Positions 56,574 to 64,000 of a stretch of DNA of 64,000 bases are shown here, piece by piece. Each line of letters opens with the position of its first letter. The first letter of the stretch is position 1. The position numbers and the translations under genes were made by a program. Below the pieces are notes generated by a model that was not told the DNA's origin, did no database searches, and saw nothing but the letters and a program-made list of their open reading frames with translations. Source of the DNA: Nematostella vectensis (lineage: Eukaryota; Cnidaria; Anthozoa; Actiniaria; Edwardsiidae); the NCBI RefSeq assembly GCF_932526225.1, contig NC_064045.1:8000138-8064137 (forward strand). Reading direction: 5' to 3'.

Positions 56574-56718
56574 TGTTACAATATCTGGATTCCCTGTGGT
56601 AAGAACAATAAAGTCCCGGATGCAGCCCTCCATCTTGGCTACAGAGCTAAACACTCGTTTGTTGTCTTTCTCTGATCTTCTCGTGAGATTATCTACTGTT
56701 AACCCACATCTTGAAACA
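56574..56718 (+). repeat. 3' LTR (145 bp)
   Basis: Same as the 5' LTR except A for G at position 16. Followed by target duplication GTCAC. Confidence 0.95.
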
Positions 56719-56720
56719 GT

Positions 56721-56739
56721 CACGTGATTGATGACGTCA
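56721..56739. promoter_or_regulatory. CACGTG E-box and TGACGTCA CRE-like palindromes at the insertion site
   Basis: CACGTG at 56721-56726 overlaps the right target duplication, and TGACGTCA is at 56732-56739. With the retrotransposon removed, both sites sit in the original target. A similar CAGTCACGTGATT recurs at about 56882. A binding role is inference. Confidence 0.35.
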
Positions 56740-57227
56740 TGAAAATAACTAATACGGCATTGTCTTCGTTATTACATTTGTACACTTGTGTTAAAGTTTG
56801 ATGATTATCGGTGAAAATGGGACGTAGATATTGCGACAATTGTGATGTAACGACTTGCCTGCTGGAACATTCAACGTCACACAGTCACGTGATTAATAAT
56901 ATTTGATATCATACATGCATGAATATGTTTGTTGTACTTTTTGTACAATCGTGTCAAAATTTCGTGACAATCGGCCAAATACCTGCCGAGATATTACACA
57001 AATCATCACATTTGAGTTGCCTGCTAACTTCACTGACTTGCCTGCTGAGTTGCCTGCCAGCTTTACTATGGTGAAATCCAGATATAAACACTGGTAAGAA
57101 GAGCAGCTCAATAAAAATGATGAATTTGTGTCAAATGCCAAATATGCGAGGAAATATAGCTACCCGACGCTACTTGGCGCTAGAAAACAAATTCACAAAC
57201 TTTTGGGACACCTTGTAGATATACAAA

Positions 57228-57427
57228 TATATTATATTATATTATATTATATTATATTATATTATATTATATTATATTATATTATATTATATTATATTAT
57301 ATTATATTATATTATATTATATTATATTATATTATATTATATTATATTATATTATATTATATTATATTATATTATATTATATTATATTATATTATATTAT
57401 ATTATATTATATTATATTATATTATAT
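57228..57427. repeat. (ATTAT)n microsatellite, about 40 copies
   Basis: An uninterrupted pentanucleotide array of about 200 bp. It has no stop in one frame and so gives a long artificial Ile/Leu/Tyr frame. It ends 24 bp before the splice acceptor of the next exon. Confidence 0.98.
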
Positions 57428-57451
57428 ACATGCAGTTTATACTTTTTTTAG

Positions 57452-58243
57452 ATTTGGACAAAATCGATTGACCAGGCAAAGAGGCTCTATAAGACCACTC
57501 CCACAATTGACCATCAAGGGAATGGCATTCATGTTGGTGCTGCTAAAGCCTATGTTTTAACAGATGAAATAAGACAAGCAATTTCTCGCCATTGTGGTGT
57601 ACATCTAAATCAAGTTGAAGATGGAGCTACGGCCTTTAGAAGTGTGTGGAAGCCAACACATTCGTATGGTGGGCTTCTTTACAGGACAAACGAGAGTATT
57701 GTTGCTATAAGTCCTGCAAATGGTGAAGTCATTGTCCAGATTACTCATATATTTTCAGTTCATGTTGCAGGCCAGCAAAACTCGTTTTTTACTGCACAGC
57801 AGCTTGACGTTGTTGGATTTAGTAACTTTAGCGGGCGACTTGTCCAAAGTAATGCTAACCTCGCAGTAGTTGCACCCCTGAACAATATCAGTCGAAAAGT
57901 CATGCTCTCCAGATATGATGTTGATGGCCTTCCTACTTTCCTTGTAGTTGACTTCATGAGAAAGACTTTTCCTGTGACACTAGAGACAATTGTTGTACCA
58001 TATTATCCAGTTACAGATGATATGGTGCTTGTCAGGGGAGACCAAGCAGACACTATATGGGGGGCTCGAGTGTTAACATTTAATTTAGAAAGGAAATCAT
58101 TCAATGGACGCTTCTTCAAAGAACGAGATGATGGCTTGTGGATAACAGAGGGAACTAGAGATCAAGTCATTCATTTTATCAGTGTTCTTGGTACTGTAAG
58201 TAGTAGATGGATTGTACGTTTCTCCCTGTGGCAGGACAATTGA
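57452..58243 (+). CDS. 264-codon exon, protein of unknown function
   Basis: Open from a TTTTTTTAG acceptor (ending 57451) to TGA at 58241-58243. Begins IWTKSIDQAKRLYKTTP, then AAKAYVLTDEIRQAISRHCG, VWKPTHSYGGLLYRTNES, NGEVIVQITHIFSVHV, RKVMLSRYDVDGLPTF, and ends VSSRWIVRFSLWQDN. The middle looks like alternating beta strands. It is the 3' terminal exon of a gene whose earlier exons are not visible. No family recognised; it may be the C-terminal part of a transposon protein, but it is intact over 790 bp. Confidence 0.5.
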   Translation: MWTKSIDQAKRLYKTTPTIDHQGNGIHVGAAKAYVLTDEIRQAISRHCGVHLNQVEDGATAFRSVWKPTHSYGGLLYRTNESIVAISPANGEVIVQITHIFSVHVAGQQNSFFTAQQLDVVGFSNFSGRLVQSNANLAVVAPLNNISRKVMLSRYDVDGLPTFLVVDFMRKTFPVTLETIVVPYYPVTDDMVLVRGDQADTIWGARVLTFNLERKSFNGRFFKERDDGLWITEGTRDQVIHFISVLGTVSSRWIVRFSLWQDN

Positions 58244-58315
58244 CTTTGTATATTTCTTAGTGCATATACTAACCCATATAGCTAGAATCATAGACTACTA
58301 ATTTCAAATAAAGAT

Positions 58316-58870
58316 GGCTGGTACCACATTGAAACATTATTGGTAAACTGTTAAAGCACTCCCAATGAAGGACCATTGATAGACCAATAAAGTTCCAAGA
58401 TTGGTATTTCTAATGAACATGGTTAATACCACATTGGAACATTAATGGTAAACTGTTAAAGCACTCCCAATGAAGGACCATTGATAGACCAATAAAGTTC
58501 CAAGATTGGTATTTCTAATGAACATGGTTGGTACCACATTGGAACATTATTGGTAAACTGTTAAAGCACTCCCAATGAAGGACCATTGATAGACCAATAA
58601 AGTTCCAAGATTGGTATTTCTAATGAACATGGTTGGTACCACATTGGAACATTATTGGTAAACTGTTAAAGCACTCCCAATGAAGGACCATTGATAGACC
58701 AATGAAGTTCTAAGATTGGTATTTCTAATGAACATGGTTGGTACCACATTGGAACATTATTGGTAAACTGTTAAAGCACTCCCAATGAAGGACCATTGAT
58801 AGACCAATGAAGTTCCAAGATTGGTATTTCTAATGAACATGGTTGGTACCACATTGGAACATTATTGGCA
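58316..58870. repeat. 105-bp satellite, five monomers
   Basis: GGTAAACTGTTAAAGCACTC recurs at 58342, 58447, 58552, 58657 and 58762, exactly 105 bp apart, with a partial sixth at the right edge. Each monomer has ACATTGGAACATTATTGG and CCATTGATAGACCAAT; the ATTGG/CCAAT pairs make partial inverted repeats. Confidence 0.95.
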
Positions 58871-59293
58871 TACCGCCAGATGTACCAATGATATCCCAAT
58901 ACTGGACTCTCAAAACCGATATTTCCCAATAAAATCCCACCTTGGAATCTTTTTTTTTCCTGAAACACTAGCAACAATAATAGAATTCTGTTCACATAGT
59001 TTGGATAGCATAGACATGGCCTCTTTAAAGGCCTGTGGTAGTGAAAGGGTTAAGATAATGGGAAAGGGGAAATGTCAAGAAATGCTCAATCAAATTATTT
59101 TTATTACTGTTATATTTTTTTCACCAAACCTTTCAAGTTGAGTAATGTTTCTATTTGGTACTACGATGCTTAATTCATCATTTTCTAGGGAACCTGGCAT
59201 TGATCATCACTTTTGCTGTTAGGGAGAATTCCAAGGGGGTCCCTTAGAAGTGTATATTACTCCATAGCAAATAAATACTTTGTTACACTTTTC

Positions 59294-60572
59294 TTAGGCC
59301 TGTCCATCTGTCAGCTGTGCAAGATCCCAAAGCCAGTTGGCGATTGTCATTCTCCCAGTATCTGCATCAGTGGGAAGGTATCTATTTCCAGGTTGTCGGA
59401 TGAGGTGTAGTCTGTCTACACTCAGTCTCCACCTGGACTTGCAGGGATTCTTTCTAGCTATGCAAATGTTGTGTAGAAGTATGCATACCATTATAATGTG
59501 CTTGGTGTTCTTAAGTTGCATTCTGTCTTCTTGTAGAGTATTCGCCACCTACCCTTCAGCATACCATACGCATGCTAAGACACAACTCTCGCTGAACACA
59601 ATCTTTTATTGAAATATACTCTCTTAGGATCTCTGAGCAAATGGCTTTGTTAGCAATGGTTGTTTCTGAAAGGCTAAGTCCCCAAATGTAGTGATTGGTA
59701 TTCTGCCATGCACTCCTAAATCAATGGAACCCTCTTGAAAGACTTTCTGGCTCTGAATGTCATCATAAAGCTTGCAGCTCTTGAGTAGTCTTGAGTAGTC
59801 ATGAGTAGATCCTGGAGCACCAATAGCAGTCCATAGGAACCTTTTGTTTGCCCCAATAAATCCCATGCTTGAAACTGAGAACCTCTTTTTGAAGCTGAAA
59901 AAGTTCTTAAGTTTTGTACTAACATAGACATGAAACCCTTCCCACGCACCCACGCATGGGAATTCCCAGTTTTCCAGGAAGTCTTTAAGTTCCTTTGTCC
60001 ATTCCTGTGTGTTTTTTGGCAAGCACACATATCTGTCATAGAGCGTCATGATTAATTGAATGCAAACATTGTTAAAAATTATTGATGCAGTAGATTCAGC
60101 AACACCAAATAGGTCTCCTACAGTGCAAAGGGAGGAGCTATGGTCTAACCTGTAAAGACATATTGCTAACTGCTTCTCATATGTTGGCTCTTGCGGGTAG
60201 GTTGTTTCTCAATCAAGTGCCTAATTTCTCCGAGAGGTAGGCAAAGGTATCTCTTTTGACACGAAAACGTTTCTTAAATACATTGTCATACCAATTCTGG
60301 TAGCCAGATCGCCACCATGAGTCATCTCTAGGCTTATTCGCAATTCTTTCCTGTCTTGGTTTCTTACTTAGAGAAACGCCACATATGGCCATCGCTTGCA
60401 CAGCTAGCATCCTATCTTCAAGATCAAGAAGCATCAATTTTCTTGTTCTTTTACTTTGTCCAGAAAAGAGATGCAGCTGCAGGTCTGCAGCTTTTTTGGA
60501 GCATTTTGGCGCGAAAACGTAAACAAACAAAGACTTTCCCGCGTAATGATCGTACTGGGACCCAGTTCCCAA
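59294..60572 (-). pseudogene. PIF/Harbinger (HARBI1-like) transposase pseudogene
   Basis: The minus strand reads FRVKRDTFAYLSEKL (about 60220-60260), WEFPCVGAWEGFHVYVS, FIGANKRFLWTAIGAPGSTH, GDLAFQKQPLLTKPFAQ, then after stops VYFNKRLCSARVV, AYGMLKGRWRIL, IIMVCILLHNICIARKNPC and RWRLSVDRLHL. This is the order of DDE_Tnp_4 nucleases: the first catalytic Asp is replaced (AWEGFH where DG is usual), the second (THDY) is kept, and the Glu region is frameshifted. At least four frame breaks. No terminal inverted repeats found nearby. Confidence 0.75.
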
Positions 60573-60649
60573 TCGTGTTTTCTCACCAAAGGCCCTCTTG
60601 TGGCCGTCACGCCTTTATACCAGACGTCTTTACCATTTTGCGATAAGGT

Positions 60650-61124
60650 CATCTAGACGTCTTAGTCGTCTTCTAGTATAAAAACGGCCAATAATTAGTA
60701 CATTCTACCCTTGTTACTTATGAACAATATCTATTACAGAATATGAGGGTGTAGCCTTTTATCAGGTATTGTTCTATTAGCTTTCAGAATGTATAAAACA
60801 AAAAATCATTAAAAACGTTTAATTAAAAAATGGTATTGAATGATTGAAACCCTTAGATTATAAAATCTGACCCTACGCAAACATCACCAGCATCTGCCAT
60901 TGGTGGTTATTCAGAAGGAGAAAAAACATCAGATACCTTTTCGACTTAGCTCTTTTGTGTGTCTTTTATTATTATTATTTTTTAATCAAATTTCTATATA
61001 AAATTATTTCGCATGGTCATTGCAACACTGCGTCTCCTTAGGAATCTTTGAACGTTCTACCGGTATTTTCTATAAAACATAGTCTCTAAAGATATAAAAC
61101 GATGCTTATACCACGGCTTGCAGT
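60650..61124. other. No supported gene
   Basis: AT-rich sequence; a short imperfect palindrome around TCTAGACGTCTTAGTCGTCT at 60653-60675 is the only structure noticed. Confidence 0.5.
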
Positions 61125-61410
61125 TACATTTCACCCATAAATGTAATAACACCCATAACTGTTATAACAACCATAAACGTAATAACTGTCACGGATAAAT
61201 GTTAAAACAACCATAAATGTAATAACACATCGCCCATAAATGTAATAAACAGTCAATCATAAATGTAATAAACAGTCAACCATAAATGTAATAAACAGTC
61301 AACCATAAATGTAATAAACAGTCAACCATAAATGTAATAAACAGTCAACCATAAATGTAATAAACAGTCAACCATAAATGTAATAAACAGTCAACCATAA
61401 ATGTAATAAC
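61125..61410. repeat. 23-bp tandem repeat
   Basis: CCATAAATGTAATAAACAGT repeats with a 23-bp period from about 61230 to 61405 (about eight copies), preceded by degenerate CATAAATGTAATAAC units from 61135. Confidence 0.9.
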
Positions 61411-63744
61411 ATTATTTTTAAAAAATGTGATCTTTTAACGGAGTCATCCCCTGCATTCTCTAAAAAAAAGTAGATTTTTCAACAGATTTTCCACTTTTAT
61501 CCTTCACTCATCTTTCGCTTGCAGTCCTCTTTTTATTCTTCAAACCAGGTAAAAGCTAAGAAAAACATGTAGTGCTACAACTTTTTTGTTTGTGGATGAT
61601 TGAAAGACCTCGGTATCAAACGGTTATAATTTTGCGAAAGAGTAAAAATGTGATTTCTCTTCTTTGCCCTGCAAAACGGCAGGGAGTTTTTCAAAATTAC
61701 TTAGAGAACCAAAGACGACATTGGGATTGTACATACCTTTAATAAAAAATATACTGGAAACTCGCGTTTTTCGACTTGGCTCCTTTCCATTTGGAGAGAC
61801 GAATCGCGCAGCTTTCACGCCGTTGTTCTGTAAATTCTTTCGCCTTTTCGTAAGATTTTCCGCAGAACCCTAAAGAAGCCTTCCCCTCTTTGGAAAGTTC
61901 GATTTGTACGCTCGAAAACAGCGCAAACATAAGACATTTTCACAGGTGCACGGCACTTGTACGAAATGTTAGACAATCTTCACGTGCCTGTACTTTCGCA
62001 TATCTAATGAGGTGGATATGACGTTATTTGCAACCCAAGAATATGTTACGCGCGTCCTTATATGTCAAGCGTCCCTATACCAGTATACGTTAGGTAGCGT
62101 TAGTTATATAACAGGGCTCAAGACAAACGTGGGGGACCGATATTTATCTATTCATACAGAAAACCAACATTTTAGAGAAGTTTATTTCCTTTGCTACTTT
62201 CCGGATTGTGATACCTGCGGAGAAGGCTAACTAGCTAGTACGTCATGTAAGAACCCATAAACTGCCGCTATCTGCCTAACCCCATCCCTGACCCTACATG
62301 AAGTAATGACCATATGGTCTTGCATGTCAAGGAAGCGGAAATCTCTCCAAGCCCGCCAGCCCCCTAATATTGATTTCATTAGTTAGCATGGCGCATGTCA
62401 GCGACATTTACTAAGAGATTCGAGTGATAAACCGACCTTTATAAAAGCATTTGGATCTCAATCGACTATAGCGCAGGTAAGCGAGGATCCTTACGTAATT
62501 CGAGGGACTTACAAGGGCTTTAGAAATAAGGCTTTTTAGGATTCCAGTACAGACCGTAAAACGTCGAGGAAATTAACAGAATGTTTGGTGTTGAGCAGGT
62601 TAGAATGCCCACATGTGAAACAAATGCAGTGAGTCGTGCCACTTGATTGATTATGGTTGTTTTTCTGGTGTTGTTTTTGTTGCTGTAATCGTTAAGCAAA
62701 CTATCTGTTTTCATAAATCTGATTTATTAAAAACCACAGGCAATGATAAGCTATTTTTAGTGCTTGAATTGGAAACATAGAATCACTGAGGAAACTATTA
62801 TTTTGTAAAGGCGCCACATATTATACTTTACCAGTTTACCGTTGCTGGGAGTTTAGAATTGCGGAACTGCAAAGTTATGATTTTTGCGTGTTATTTGATG
62901 CGTGACAGCGCTACTCATGTGGCTTCCCGTTTCCGGCTCAATGTCCCATGGTTGTCTTCCCGTGGTCACACTATGTAACTCTCCACTGGTCCTGTTGTGA
63001 ATTCTTTCGTGCTTTTTGTGCCAGCACTTAAGCATTGAAATTCTTAGCGTGCAGATTTCAAGCATAATTATCGCGTCTCGGAGAATGACCGATAATTCGA
63101 CTTCTTAATTGCCGCGCTAAACAACACAAGACCAAAACAAACAACATGTATACTTTAGAAGAGCTTACATTATCTCTGCTGTCTTGTTGATATTCTCCTT
63201 CGATTTACAAAAGAAAAAGTTTATTGTCCTAGTTTCTAGTTATTTGTAAACATATAAAATAAAGTGCTTATATTAAAGAACTAATTACAATTAAATATAC
63301 GCATGATTTGTTTTGAGGGGGTCTTGTCTAACAATGCGTGAAGTTTGTAGTTGTACAAAGGCACACAAGGACTTTACTGATGACTTTGCTGGGTTTTAAG
63401 CCATTTTACGAGGGCTTTTTAGAGTCAAAGCGAGTTCTTCAAGCTATAAGAGAAGGTGATGTTTGTTCTGTTGATTATAAAGAGTGGGTCAAACCACGAA
63501 GCTAAAGAAAGATCAAATTTCTAAGTGTCGAATCTCAGTTTACGGCTTTCTTTCACCAGTAGCGCGCCAATAAACCGACAGAAATAGGCCAACTGCAGTG
63601 ATAAGAGTCATTTCAGCAACACAGGCCCCTGGTCCACTTGTGACAGGCTTGTGATAACCCGTGACTTCTCTCTGTTCGTATTCACGTCTGCAGGTAGAGT
63701 TTAGAGAAGTTTGCTGTAAGGCTTAGCATCATTTAGAGCTCATC
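61411..63744. other. No supported gene; probable upstream region of the gene at 63745
   Basis: No tandem repeats, transposon motifs or convincing exons are recognised across 2.3 kb, unlike the rest of the window. It may hold the promoter and 5' UTR of the next gene. Confidence 0.4.
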
Positions 63745-64000
63745 ATGTTGAAACATTCCGTAAGTAGTGGTAATCTTTCTCACAGGAATTACGAGTTGAG
63801 GCCACATCATTTCCGTCTTCAAGAGTCCTGCACTCCAAGTATGGCTTCGTTCGAGCTGGAGAGAGAGCAGAGAGACGAGCGCAGCGAACCGCGAAATAGC
63901 GACAGCGGAGTTCACAACACAAAATCAGAGAGCGATTATGGAGTGGAGCAAAGTCCAAAGACTGCACGGAAGTCTAAGAAACATGGCAAACTTCGCAGAG
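63745..64000 (+). CDS. N-terminal exon of an unidentified basic protein, runs off the window
   Basis: ATG at 63745 (in-frame stop TAG at 63724-63726) opens a frame without stop to the window end, 85 codons. It begins MLKHSVSSGNLSHRNYELRP, continues with an acidic/basic ELEREQRDERSEPRNSDSG stretch and ends with SPKTARKSKKHGKLRR. The composition (Ser/Glu-rich disordered N terminus leading into a Lys/Arg-rich stretch) is that of a nuclear, possibly DNA-binding, protein such as a bHLH or homeodomain factor just before its domain; this cannot be decided here. It is the most host-gene-like frame of the window. Confidence 0.5.
   Translation, partial: MLKHSVSSGNLSHRNYELRPHHFRLQESCTPSMASFELEREQRDERSEPRNSDSGVHNTKSESDYGVEQSPKTARKSKKHGKLRR

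Larger units (their letters stand above)
53688..56718 (+). mobile_element. Ty3/gypsy (Mag-like) LTR retrotransposon with internal deletion
   Basis: Identical-length 145-bp LTRs (53688-53832 and 56574-56718) begin TG and end CA and differ at one base (position 16). GTCAC lies immediately on both sides (53683-53687 and 56719-56723) as a perfect five-base target duplication. A primer-binding-site candidate follows the 5' LTR and a purine tract precedes the 3' LTR. Gag, protease and most of reverse transcriptase are present, then the coding sequence jumps at about 55985 to the C-terminal tail of pol; RNase H and most of integrase are absent. Short LTRs and gag type point to the Mag lineage (inference). 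Near-identical LTRs mean a recent insertion, which must have used proteins from a complete relative. Confidence 0.92.

Noticed and set aside
57128-57451. Plus-strand frame of Ile-Leu-Tyr-Tyr repeats
   Set aside because: Pure ATTAT microsatellite without stop codons.
61230-61405. 23-bp repeats considered as CRISPR-like or origin iterons
   Set aside because: The repeats are contiguous without spacers and there is no replication gene nearby.

Overview
The window is repeat-rich, AT-rich eukaryotic DNA. Exons are short, splice sites are GT-AG, and the transposon classes are typical of an invertebrate animal. The mix seen here (a DUF6729/KDZ-like multi-exon element, a Crypton-like zinc-finger gene, DIRS-like, Merlin/ISXO2-like, PIF/Harbinger and a short-LTR Ty3/gypsy of Mag type) fits best with a cnidarian, probably an anthozoan. 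That assignment is inference. No rRNA, tRNA, CRISPR or bacterial operon was recognised.

Positions 1-35600 are a head-to-tail array of one multi-exon, minus-strand, transposon-like gene. I call the copies unit 0 (1-3409, cut by the window edge), A (3428-10317), B (15028-21541), C (21570-29194) and D (29218-32804, followed by decayed pieces to 35600). In transcript order the exons encode: c (basic coiled coil), exon 2, b (a G-x-Y-x-G-x-TF-x-WLL module), a, n (acidic and Ser/Pro-rich), m, k0, k, j/g (a W-x-PRKLWKV...LECGQC zinc-ribbon-like region), f, e, and d (a V-D-R-D-C-C-G...WHFMRR core). An extra i-h block (V-D-R-E-C-C-G...FASGCTTKSH) is lodged between two copies of j in every complete unit except D. 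Every unit with a readable body has at least one nonsense codon or deletion, so these are pseudogenes as read. Between A and B a 2.38-kb composite segment is tandemly duplicated. It carries an alternative first exon and, upstream of it, a 32-bp minisatellite with one CCAAT box per repeat. This is the only promoter-like structure I can see in the array.

Positions 33171-49500 form a graveyard of unrelated mobile elements: a truncated LINE tail inside the array, a gag-like coiled coil, a pair of 0.72-kb direct repeats, a 109-bp satellite, a zinc-ribbon remnant, a triple-C2H2 Crypton-like pseudogene, a DIRS-like RT/RNase H fragment, a possible DUF6589-like remnant, a Merlin transposase pseudogene and a 114-bp MITE. 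A perfect 40-bp palindrome lies at 42037-42076.

Positions 49787-64000 hold a plus-strand multi-exon hypothetical gene with a duplicated exon (all introns phase 0), a 117-bp satellite of 12 monomers, a structurally complete but internally deleted LTR retrotransposon (53688-56718; 145-bp LTRs, GTCAC target duplication), an ATTAT microsatellite abutting the splice acceptor of a 264-codon exon, a 105-bp satellite, a Harbinger transposase pseudogene, a 23-bp repeat array, and the start of an open plus-strand coding region (63745) that runs off the window and is the best candidate for a host gene.
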